A stretch of 64,000 nucleotides of DNA from Pantoea sp. SOD02. GTDB lineage: Bacteria > Pseudomonadota > Gammaproteobacteria > Enterobacterales > Enterobacteriaceae. Below the pieces are notes generated by a model, which was given only the letters and a program-made list of their open reading frames with translations, made no database searches and was not told the origin of the DNA. The translations under genes were made by a program, and so were the position numbers. Of this stretch, positions 46,932 through 55,097 are shown piece by piece (position 1 is the first letter of the stretch; each line of letters starts with the position of its first letter). The DNA is taken from NCBI RefSeq assembly GCF_024707505.1, contig NZ_CP102604.1, forward strand, positions 1,550,001 through 1,614,000, given 5' to 3'.

Positions 46932-47340
46932 AAGCAACTACCGCGCTGAGGTGGAAATTACCGTGTCGTTTCACGATTGCGATCCGATGGGCGTGGTGTG
47001 GCACGGCAACTATTTCCGCTTCTTTGAAGTGGCGCGCGAAGCCTTGCTGCGCAGCGTCAATTACAGCTACGGCGAAATGGCCGCCAGCGGCTACGTCTGG
47101 CCGGTGGTGGATACCCACGTGAAATACCGCCAGCCGCTGCGCTGCGAAGAGGTGGTTCGCGTCGCCGCCAGTATCAGCGAATACGAAAACCGTTTGCGCA
47201 TCGATTACGTGATCCGCAACGCGGCGGGGCAGGTGACCACCAAAGCACACACGCTGCAGGTGGCGGTAAATGCGGCCACGCAGGAGATGTGTTTTGTCTC
47301 GCCCGATATTCTGTTTGAACGCCTGGGAGTGAAACCGTGA
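46924..47340 (+). CDS. apeK: ApeK, acyl-CoA/acyl-ACP thioesterase
   Basis: 138 residues, 4-hydroxybenzoyl-CoA thioesterase-like hot-dog fold: HDCDPMGVVWHGNYFRFFEVARE with the catalytic Asp. Overlaps apeJ by 8 bases and apeL by 4. Confidence 0.87.
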   Translation: MSESNYRAEVEITVSFHDCDPMGVVWHGNYFRFFEVAREALLRSVNYSYGEMAASGYVWPVVDTHVKYRQPLRCEEVVRVAASISEYENRLRIDYVIRNAAGQVTTKAHTLQVAVNAATQEMCFVSPDILFERLGVKP

Positions 47341-47948
47341 TCAGAATCCTTTGTCTGCTGCTGCTGGTGATCTGTGCCAACGCCAGCGCGGTCACGATCG
47401 AGCAGCTGCAACAGCGCTTCGCCAGCCAACCGGTGATCCGCGCCAATTTTGTTCAGGTGCGCACCATTGCTGGCATGGCGCAGCCGCTGGTGTCACGCGG
47501 TCAGCTATTGATCGCCCAGCAGCAGGGTTTGTGGTGGCAGCAAGCCACGCCGTTCCCGCTGATGCTGATCCTCGATGACAAGCGCATGGTGCAAAGCATG
47601 AGCGGCCAGCCGCCGCAGGTTATCACTGCCGACAGCAATCCGCAGATGTTCCAGTTCAACCATCTGTTGCGCGCGCTGTTTCAGGCGGATGAAAAGGTAC
47701 TGCGCGAGAACTTTGAGCTCGATTTCCACGATCAGGGCAACAACCGCTGGCAGCTTGGCCTGACGCCGAAAGCCGCGCCGTTAAATAAGATCTTTAACCG
47801 TATCGATCTGCAGGGCGAAGCGTTCCTCAACCGCATCACGCTGGATGACAAGCAGGGCGATAAAACCGAGATCACGCTGAGCGATACCCGCACCGAACCT
47901 AAACAGTTAACCGATGAAGAGCGAGCCCGTTTTGCCCCAGCGCAGTGA
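47337..47948 (+). CDS. apeL: ApeL, LolA-like periplasmic carrier
   Basis: 203 residues from a GTG (GTGA overlap with apeK). Signal peptide ending ANASA near residue 18; LolA-like barrel with FVQVRTIAGMAQPLVSRGQLL and WWQQATPFPL. Likely carries the lipidated polyene across the periplasm. Confidence 0.85.
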   Translation: MIRILCLLLLVICANASAVTIEQLQQRFASQPVIRANFVQVRTIAGMAQPLVSRGQLLIAQQQGLWWQQATPFPLMLILDDKRMVQSMSGQPPQVITADSNPQMFQFNHLLRALFQADEKVLRENFELDFHDQGNNRWQLGLTPKAAPLNKIFNRIDLQGEAFLNRITLDDKQGDKTEITLSDTRTEPKQLTDEERARFAPAQ

Positions 47949-50235
47949 GAAAACCGTTGCGCTGCTATGGCTGGCGGTATGCCTGACGTTAGCGCTGGCG
48001 CTGGCGATGTTGCTGCCGCGCAGCCAGCTGAACAGCAGCGTGCTGGCGTTATTGCCGCAGCAGAACCTCGGCCAGGCACCGGCGGAGATCCAGCACGGCT
48101 TTATGCAGCGCCTCGATCGTCAACTGGTGTGGCTGGTGAGCGCCAACAATCAAGACGGCGATGCGGTCGCGGCCTGGTGGCAAGCGCAGCTGCAAGCCTT
48201 GCCGATGCTGAAACAGGTCAGCGGCGCGCTGGATGACGATCAAATGCAGCGCTGGGGCGCCTATGCTTTTCAGCATCGCAACGGCTTGATCGATCCGGCT
48301 ACGCGCACACGCATGCAGAACGGCGGCGGTGCGCAGGCCGACTGGATTCTGGCGCAGCTGTTCTCGGCCTTCGCGGGCGTCGGCAGCAAAGAGATCGGCA
48401 ACGATCCGCTACTGCTGGTGCGCGGCGCGCAATTAGCGTTGCAGCAGAGTGCCAACAAAATGCTACTGCATAACGGCTGGCTGACGGTCAACGATGCGCA
48501 GCAGCGCCGCTGGTATTTCCTGCACGGCGAACTGGCGAGCAATGCTTTCAGTATCAAAGAGAGCCATCAGCTGGTGACCGCGCTCAATCAGCTGGAGCAG
48601 CAGCTGAAAACCCGCTGGCCGGATGCGCAATTACTGACGCGTGGCACGGTGCTGTTTAGCGACGATGCCAGCCAGCGCGCGCAGCATGATGTCGAAACCC
48701 TCGGTAGTGCGACATTAGCGGGATTGCTGCTGCTGGTGTGGCTGGTTTTCCGTTCGTTGCGACCGCTGGCGCTGTGCGCACTGTCGGTGGCGATTGGCGC
48801 GATGGCGGGCACGGTGCTAACGCTGCTCTGTTTTGGTGAGCTGCATCTGACAACGTTAGTGATGAGCCTCAGCATTGTCGGTATCTCGGCCGATTATACG
48901 CTTTACTACCTGACGGAACGCATGGTGCACGGCGAGCAGGCCACGCCGTGGCAAAGTTTGCATAAGGTACGCGGCACGCTGTTGCTGGCGCTCGGCACCA
49001 CGGCGATTGCCTGGCTGCTGATGCTGCTGGCACCGTTCCCCGGCTTGCGCCAGCTGGCGGTGTTTGCTGCCAGCGGATTGAGCGCTTCCTGCCTGACGGT
49101 GATCGGTTTTTATCCGTGGCTGGTGCGCGGTTTACCGGTGCGACCGATTCCGGCAATGGTGTGGCTGGCGCGCTGGCTGGCCGCGTGGCGGCGCAATAAC
49201 TGGCTGAAGTGCGGTTTACCGGCGCTGGTAGCGATCTATGCGCTGAGCGGCATGCTGCAACTTAAGGTCGATGATGATATTGCCCATCTGCAAAGCGCAC
49301 CGGCGCAACTGTTAGCGCAGGATCGCCAGCTGGCGCAGTTGACCGGTCAGCAGGCCGATCAAACCTGGTTTGTGGTGTGGGGCGATGATGAACAGCAAGC
49401 GCTGCAAAGGCTGAGCGCGCTGGCACCGCAGCTACAGCAGGCGCAGCAGCAAGGCTGGTTTAGCAGTTATCGCGTGCTGCCGCTCAGTTCGCTGGCGCAG
49501 CAGCAGCAGGATGTGGCGCTGCTACAACAGGCCGCACCCACCATTCTGCAGCAATTGAAGCAGGCGGGCATCACGGTAGCGAATGCCAATCTCAGCGCCA
49601 TGCCGGTGACCGCCGCCGACTGGCTGGCGAGCCCGCTGAGTGAAGGCTGGCGGCTGCTGTGGTTGTCGCTGCCGGACGGACGCAGCAGCGTGCTGGTGCC
49701 GATCGGCGGCGTTAAAAACAGCACCGCGCTGCAGCAGCTGGCGTCACAACAGGCGGGCGTCAGCTGGGTCGATCGCAAGGCCAGCTACGATGAACTGTTC
49801 CGCTTCTGGCGCACGCTGCTGAGCGGATTGCTGGCGCTGGCGTTATTGCTGATTACCGCCAGCTACATGCTGCGGCTGGGCGTGAAAGCAGGCATGCGCA
49901 GCGCGCTGCCGTCGTGGCTGTCGCTGGCGGCGGCGCTGGCGACACTGGGTTGGATCGGCGCGAGCCTCAATCTGTTTGCCTTGCTGGCGTTAATATTGGT
50001 GCTGGGCATCGGCATCAACTACACGCTGTTCTTCAGCAATCCGCGCGGCACGCCGTTAACCTCGATGCTGGCGGTGACGCTGGCGATGATGACCACGCTG
50101 TTGACGCTCGGCATGCTGGTGTTCAGCAGCACTGCGGCCATCAGCGGTTTTGGTACCGTGCTGTGCAGCGGGATTTTTTGTGCATTCTTGCTGGCGCCGC
50201 TGGCGCTGGCTCCGGGGAAAAGGAAGCAACGATGA
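47914..50235 (+). CDS. apeM: ApeM, MMPL/RND-type exporter
   Basis: 773 residues. Two repeats, each with a first helix, a large periplasmic loop and a five-helix bundle (about 20-420 and 420-765); SLSIVGISADYTLYYLTERMVHG and LVLGIGINYTLFFSN are the paired RND motifs. Exports the product. Overlaps apeL by 35 bases, so the start is the least certain in the operon. Confidence 0.87.
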   Translation: MKSEPVLPQRSEKTVALLWLAVCLTLALALAMLLPRSQLNSSVLALLPQQNLGQAPAEIQHGFMQRLDRQLVWLVSANNQDGDAVAAWWQAQLQALPMLKQVSGALDDDQMQRWGAYAFQHRNGLIDPATRTRMQNGGGAQADWILAQLFSAFAGVGSKEIGNDPLLLVRGAQLALQQSANKMLLHNGWLTVNDAQQRRWYFLHGELASNAFSIKESHQLVTALNQLEQQLKTRWPDAQLLTRGTVLFSDDASQRAQHDVETLGSATLAGLLLLVWLVFRSLRPLALCALSVAIGAMAGTVLTLLCFGELHLTTLVMSLSIVGISADYTLYYLTERMVHGEQATPWQSLHKVRGTLLLALGTTAIAWLLMLLAPFPGLRQLAVFAASGLSASCLTVIGFYPWLVRGLPVRPIPAMVWLARWLAAWRRNNWLKCGLPALVAIYALSGMLQLKVDDDIAHLQSAPAQLLAQDRQLAQLTGQQADQTWFVVWGDDEQQALQRLSALAPQLQQAQQQGWFSSYRVLPLSSLAQQQQDVALLQQAAPTILQQLKQAGITVANANLSAMPVTAADWLASPLSEGWRLLWLSLPDGRSSVLVPIGGVKNSTALQQLASQQAGVSWVDRKASYDELFRFWRTLLSGLLALALLLITASYMLRLGVKAGMRSALPSWLSLAAALATLGWIGASLNLFALLALILVLGIGINYTLFFSNPRGTPLTSMLAVTLAMMTTLLTLGMLVFSSTAAISGFGTVLCSGIFCAFLLAPLALAPGKRKQR

Positions 50236-50804
50236 AAATGGGCATTTTGCTGCTGTTGAGCCTGCTGGTAAGCGGCTGCGCGCAGCATCAGAGCGATCTC
50301 AATCGGCCGAGCGCGTGGCTGAAACCGGGCGTGCGCGTCACGCTGCCAGCGCCGGGTATTTCGCCAGCGTTTCAGCAGCAGCAGTTGCTGACCGGCCACG
50401 CCAAAGGCAAAACCCAGTCGCTGCTGGTGCTGCTGAGCGCTGATTCGCAACAGCTGAGCCTCGCCGGTTTGTCATCGCTTGGCATCCGCCTGTTCCGCGT
50501 CACCTATGATAAAAACGGCATTCACACGCAGCAGATGATGGCGCTGCCGGAAATGCCGCCCGCCAGTCAGGTGCTGGCGGATGTAATGCTCAGCCACTGG
50601 CCGATCAGCGCGTGGCAGCCGCAGTTGCCGCGCGGCTGGACGTTGACCGACATCGACGATCGCCGCGAGCTGCGCGATCCGTCCGGCAAGGTGGTGACGC
50701 TGATTCGCTATCTGCAGCGCGGCGAGATGCGTGAGCCTATCAGCATCGATCAACGTGCTTTTGGCTATCAGATTCAAATCCAACATCTGGATGCGTCATC
50801 ATGA
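50232..50804 (+). CDS. apeN: ApeN, DUF3261 lipoprotein
   Basis: 190 residues from the ATG at 50232. Lipoprotein signal MKMGILLLLSLLVSGC with Cys16, then a DUF3261 body. Role in the aryl polyene pathway is unknown; probably part of outer-membrane delivery with ApeL. Confidence 0.82.
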   Translation: MKMGILLLLSLLVSGCAQHQSDLNRPSAWLKPGVRVTLPAPGISPAFQQQQLLTGHAKGKTQSLLVLLSADSQQLSLAGLSSLGIRLFRVTYDKNGIHTQQMMALPEMPPASQVLADVMLSHWPISAWQPQLPRGWTLTDIDDRRELRDPSGKVVTLIRYLQRGEMREPISIDQRAFGYQIQIQHLDASS

Positions 50805-51958
50805 TCTACATCTCCGCTTTTGGCATGGTGAATGCGCTGGGCAATAACCTGGCGCAGATTGCCGCGCAGCTGCAAGCCGGTGAAGCGCCGGGCATGCAGC
50901 CGCGCGACGGCTGGCTGCAAGACGGCAAACGCTGCTGGCTGGGCGAAGTGCAGGGCGCGTTGCCGCCGATTCCTGCCGCGCTGGCGGCGCATAACACCCG
51001 CAACAATCAGCTGGTGCTGGCTGCGCTGGCGCAGATACGCCCGGCACTGGATGCGGCCATCGCACAATATGGCCGCGAGCGCGTGGCGATTGTGCTCGGC
51101 ACCAGCACCTCCGGCGTCGATGAAGGCGATCGTCAGGTGGATGACGCATTGCCGGGCTACGATTACCGCATGCAGGAGCTTGGCGATCCGTCGCGCTTCC
51201 TGGCACACTATCTAGAACTGGATGGTCCGGCTTACACCATTTCGACTGCCTGCTCCTCCAGTGCTCGTGCGATCATCAGCGGCCAACGTTTGATTGATGC
51301 CGGATTAGCGGACGTGGCGCTGGTGGGCGGCGCGGATTCGCTGAGCCGCATGCCGATTAACGGTTTCGCCAGCCTTGATTCGCTCTCTGAAGGTCACTGC
51401 GCGCCCTTTAGCGCCAATCGCGACGGCATTTCGATTGGCGAAGCTGCCGCGCTGCTACTGTTGACGCGCGAACAGCAGCCGCTGGCGCTGCTCGGCTGCG
51501 GTGAATCGTCGGACGCGTGGCACATGTCGGCACCGCATCCGGAAGGTATCGGTGCCGAGCGCGCTATGCGGATGGCGCTGCAACAGGCGGGTTTACAGCC
51601 GCAGGATGTCGGTTACATCAACCTGCACGGCACCGCTACGCCGCTGAACGATCAGGTGGAATCTGCAGTGATTCATCGCCTGTTTGGCGACCGCGTGCCG
51701 TGCAGTTCAACCAAACACCTTACCGGCCACACGCTGGGCGCGGCGGGCGCGACCGAAGCGGCTTTGGCTGCACTGATTCTGCAGCAGAATCTGCCGCTGC
51801 CGCCGCAGGATTTCTCGCAGGTGGCACGCGATACCTCGCTGCCAGAATGCGGTTTGATCACCGCGCCGCAGCCTTTGGCGCGTCCGGTGATTGCTTCAAA
51901 TTCGTTTGCTTTTGGCGGGAACAATGCCTGCCTGATTGTAGGAAAGCCTCATGAGTGA
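50801..51958 (+). CDS. apeO: ApeO, beta-ketoacyl-ACP synthase
   Basis: 385 residues, KAS I/II fold. Catalytic Cys151 in STACSSSA, the two His in NLHGTATPLND and SSTKHLTGHTLGAAGA. In studied systems ApeO pairs with the chain-length factor ApeC. Confidence 0.9.
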   Translation: MIYISAFGMVNALGNNLAQIAAQLQAGEAPGMQPRDGWLQDGKRCWLGEVQGALPPIPAALAAHNTRNNQLVLAALAQIRPALDAAIAQYGRERVAIVLGTSTSGVDEGDRQVDDALPGYDYRMQELGDPSRFLAHYLELDGPAYTISTACSSSARAIISGQRLIDAGLADVALVGGADSLSRMPINGFASLDSLSEGHCAPFSANRDGISIGEAAALLLLTREQQPLALLGCGESSDAWHMSAPHPEGIGAERAMRMALQQAGLQPQDVGYINLHGTATPLNDQVESAVIHRLFGDRVPCSSTKHLTGHTLGAAGATEAALAALILQQNLPLPPQDFSQVARDTSLPECGLITAPQPLARPVIASNSFAFGGNNACLIVGKPHE

Positions 51959-52424
51959 TTTTCTGCCGGTTGATGCCTATCTGCCGCATCGCGCGCCGAT
52001 GCTGCTGCTGGATCGCGTCATCCAGGTCACCGACGACAGCGTGATCTGCGAAGTCAGCATCAACGCAACGGGCGTGCTGGCGCCGTTTCTCACCCCGCAG
52101 GGCGATTTGCCGGCGTGGTACGGCGTGGAGATCATGGCGCAGACCGTTGGCGTCTGGTCGGGATTTCATGCGCGTCAGCGCGGCGACAGTGAGATTCGTC
52201 CCGGCATGCTGCTGGGCGGACGCGGCTATCGTGCCAGCAGCGCCGCTTTCGCCGCCAACAGCAAGCTGTGCGTTGAAATGCGCCTGCTGATGCGCGACGA
52301 CCGATTGGGCAGCTTCGAAGGGGAAATCCGCTGCGGTGAGGCGATCATCGCCAGTGGGCGGCTGAATACTTATCAGCCCAATGAACACGAGTTAATTCAA
52401 TTGCAACAAGGAATTCAGCCATGA
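51951..52424 (+). CDS. apeP: ApeP, 3-hydroxyacyl-ACP dehydratase
   Basis: 157 residues, hot-dog fold with LPHRAPMLLLDRV near the N-terminus. Second dehydratase; overlaps apeO by 8 bases and apeQ by 4. Confidence 0.85.
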   Translation: MSDFLPVDAYLPHRAPMLLLDRVIQVTDDSVICEVSINATGVLAPFLTPQGDLPAWYGVEIMAQTVGVWSGFHARQRGDSEIRPGMLLGGRGYRASSAAFAANSKLCVEMRLLMRDDRLGSFEGEIRCGEAIIASGRLNTYQPNEHELIQLQQGIQP

Positions 52425-53152
52425 CACGCAGCGTTTTAGTGACCGGCGCAAGTAAAGGAATTGGCCGCGCGATTGCACAGCGTCTGGCGCAGGATGGCTT
52501 TGAGATTGTGGTGCATTATCACCGCGACAGCGCCGGTGCAGCGCAGACGCTGGCAGAGATTGTAGCGGCGGGCGGATGTGGACGCACCTTGCAGTTTGAC
52601 GTGGCGCAGCGCGAGGCTACACGCAGCGCACTTGAACAGGATATCGCCGCGCACGGCGCCTATTACGGCGTAGTGAGCAATGCGGGCATCACGCGCGATG
52701 CGGCGTTTCCGGCGCTGACCGATGATGAGTGGGACAGCGTGATCCACACCAATCTCGACAGCTTCTACAACGTGATTCATCCGTGCGTGATGCCGATGAT
52801 TGGCCTGCGCAAGGGCGGACGTATTATTACGCTCTCTTCGGTATCGGGGATCATGGGCAATCGCGGCCAGGTCAACTACAGCGCCGCCAAAGCGGGCATC
52901 ATCGGTGCCACCAAAGCGCTGGCAATTGAGCTGGCGAAACGCAAAATTACCGTGAACTGCATCGCCCCCGGCTTGATTGATACAGGCATGACCGATCTTG
53001 AGCCGCTGGTGATTGATGAAGCAATGAAGCTGATTCCGATGAAGCGCATGGGCGCGGCAGATGAAGTCGCCGGATTGGCCAGCTACTTAATGTCGGACAT
53101 CGCGGGCTACGTCACGCGTCAGGTGATTTCAATCAATGGAGGTATGCTGTGA
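52421..53152 (+). CDS. apeQ: ApeQ, 3-oxoacyl-ACP reductase (FabG-like)
   Basis: 243 residues, short-chain dehydrogenase. Cofactor loop TGASKGIGRAIA, NAG of VSNAGITRDA, and catalytic YSAAK with upstream Ser in ITLSSVSG. Reduces the ketoacyl chain in each elongation round. Confidence 0.92.
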   Translation: MTRSVLVTGASKGIGRAIAQRLAQDGFEIVVHYHRDSAGAAQTLAEIVAAGGCGRTLQFDVAQREATRSALEQDIAAHGAYYGVVSNAGITRDAAFPALTDDEWDSVIHTNLDSFYNVIHPCVMPMIGLRKGGRIITLSSVSGIMGNRGQVNYSAAKAGIIGATKALAIELAKRKITVNCIAPGLIDTGMTDLEPLVIDEAMKLIPMKRMGAADEVAGLASYLMSDIAGYVTRQVISINGGML

Positions 53153-54384
53153 TTCAGCGTGTAGTGGTAACCGGCATGGGCGGCGTGACTGCCTTTGGTG
53201 AGAGCTGGAGCGCGGTGGCTGAGCGGATCAGGCAGGGCAAAAATGCGGTGCGTCATATGCCGGAATGGCAGGTTTACGACGGCTTGCACACGCTGCTTGG
53301 CGCGCCGGTGGACGACTTCACGCCTCCCGCGCATTACACGCGCAAACGCATTCGCTCGATGGGCCGCGTTTCACTGATGGCGACGCGCGCGACCGAACTC
53401 GCGCTGGAACAGGCCGGTTTGATCGACCATCCGGTGCTGACCAACGGTGAAACCGGCATTGCCTACGGATCCTCAACCGGCAGCACCGGACCGGTGAGTG
53501 AGTTCGCTACCATGCTGACCGAAAAGCACACCAACAACATCACCGGCACCACTTACGTGCAGATGATGCCGCACACCACCGCCGTCAATGCGGGCCTGTT
53601 TTTCGGCCTGCGCGGCCGGGTGATCCCGACGTCCAGCGCCTGTACTTCGGGCAGCCAGGCGATTGGTTATGCGTGGGAAGCGATTCGCCACGGTTATCAA
53701 ACCGTGATGGTGGCGGGTGGTGCAGAAGAGTTGTGTCCATCCGAAGCAGCGGTGTTTGATACGCTGTTTGCCACCAGCCAGCGCAACGACGCGCCGCACA
53801 CCTCGCCCGCGCCGTTTGATCAGCAGCGCGACGGTTTAGTGATTGGCGAAGGCGCCGGCACTTTGATTCTCGAATCGCTGGAACATGCGCAGGCGCGCGG
53901 AGCCACCATTTACGCGGAGCTGGTGGGTTTTCACACCAACTGCGACGCCGCGCATATTACCCAGCCGCAGCGGGAAACCATGCAGATTTGTATCGAGCGT
54001 GCGCTGAAAACCGCCGGTGTTACGGCGGAGCAGATCGGCTATATCAACGCCCACGGCACCGCCACCGATCGCGGCGATATCGCCGAGAGTCAGGCCACTG
54101 CGGCGATTTATGGCAATAGCACACCAATCTCTTCGCTGAAAAGCTACTTTGGTCATACGTTGGGTGCGTGCGGGGCGCTGGAAGCCTGGATGAGCATTGA
54201 GATGATGCGCGAAGGCTGGTTTGCGCCCACGTTGAATCTGTCGCAACCGGCAGCGGAATGCGGTGAACTTGATTACATCATCGGCGAAGCGCGCCAGATT
54301 GAGACGGACTTTATTCAATCCAATAACTTTGCGTTTGGCGGTATTAATACCTCGTTGGTGTTTAAACGCTGGCGCGAGGTCTGA
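53149..54384 (+). CDS. apeR: ApeR, beta-ketoacyl-ACP synthase
   Basis: 411 residues from a GTG (4-base overlap with apeQ). Catalytic Cys165 in PTSSACTSGSQAIGY; His in INAHGTATDRGD and SLKSYFGHTLGACGA. Second full ketosynthase; last gene of the operon. No terminator is obvious before the repeat that follows. Confidence 0.9.
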   Translation: MIQRVVVTGMGGVTAFGESWSAVAERIRQGKNAVRHMPEWQVYDGLHTLLGAPVDDFTPPAHYTRKRIRSMGRVSLMATRATELALEQAGLIDHPVLTNGETGIAYGSSTGSTGPVSEFATMLTEKHTNNITGTTYVQMMPHTTAVNAGLFFGLRGRVIPTSSACTSGSQAIGYAWEAIRHGYQTVMVAGGAEELCPSEAAVFDTLFATSQRNDAPHTSPAPFDQQRDGLVIGEGAGTLILESLEHAQARGATIYAELVGFHTNCDAAHITQPQRETMQICIERALKTAGVTAEQIGYINAHGTATDRGDIAESQATAAIYGNSTPISSLKSYFGHTLGACGALEAWMSIEMMREGWFAPTLNLSQPAAECGELDYIIGEARQIETDFIQSNNFAFGGINTSLVFKRWREV

Positions 54385-54389
54385 TAGCA

Positions 54390-54955
54390 GGTCGCTATGA
54401 ATGGCGCTTGTTAGTTAAGTCCGCGACGAACGCATGCCAGATGCGCTTTTGGTCCGGCGGTCCTCGCGCCGCTTACGCGGTACCTTCACTTAGCTCGTTT
54501 GCCTGACGGACCGGCGGAGACGGGACTTCCTTGTCCCGGCTCCGCCTTTCGCCCGCGTCCTGCGGGCTCTCCTGGCTTCCTCGCTTCGTTCAGCGCTGCG
54601 GATTGCCTAACCAAAAGCGCACCTGGCCTGCTCGTAAGCTTCGGTACATGTTGTTGAAAAGGGCACAGTTGCCAGAGGCGCTGGCGCGTCTGCTGCGGCA
54701 AAAGGGCTATTCGCAGCGCTGAGGCTTTTACGTTGGGCCAGGAGCCTCACGCATGGATGCGTGAGGCAGTTCGGGGGCGGCCAGGGAAGGCCGATCCGCG
54801 AACGGTCCGTTGGCACGACGTGGAAGCCGAAGGCACCGCGCTAGCGGCGCGAGGACGGCCCGTGACGCAGCAGATGTGTCAGAGCCCGCTACCTATTCAA
54901 AGCAAAACCCTTTCTTCAGTGATAAGCATTGGTCGCCATGAATGGCGACCCTACA
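54390..54955. repeat. MITE-like repeat, copy 2 (inverted, longer)
   Basis: About 566 bp, inverted relative to copy 1. The right end is a perfect hairpin GGTCGCCAT-GA-ATGGCGACC (54931-54950) followed by CTACA; the left end is the degenerate GGTCGCTAT-GA-ATGGCG (54390-54406). The 54661-54893 part matches copy 1; 54420-54650 is an additional GC-rich segment not in copy 1. ORFs within it (for example 54486-54701) look like repeat by-products. Together with the siderophore-receptor leader it explains the 713-base gap without genes. Confidence 0.75.
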
Positions 54956-55060
54956 AGACCGGGCAGGGTATCTAATGCACCACTCCTCCATGATATGAAC
55001 GCAGAAAGTAGGATTTTTCTTGCTTTCGGGCAACGACTGCGCATAATCGCAAACCGCAAT

Positions 55061-55079
55061 AATAATGATTATCACTTCG
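55061..55079 (+). promoter_or_regulatory. Putative Fur box
   Basis: AATAATGATTATCACTTCG matches 13 of 19 positions of the Fur consensus and lies 18 bases before the TonB receptor start, so iron would repress the gene. Confidence 0.75.
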
Positions 55080-55097
55080 TTTGCATTAGGGGATCCC

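Noticed and set aside
54486..54816. ORFs of 69-71 codons in the second repeat, similar to one in the first repeat
   Set aside because: They arise from the shared repeat sequence, change frame between copies and lack ribosome sites.
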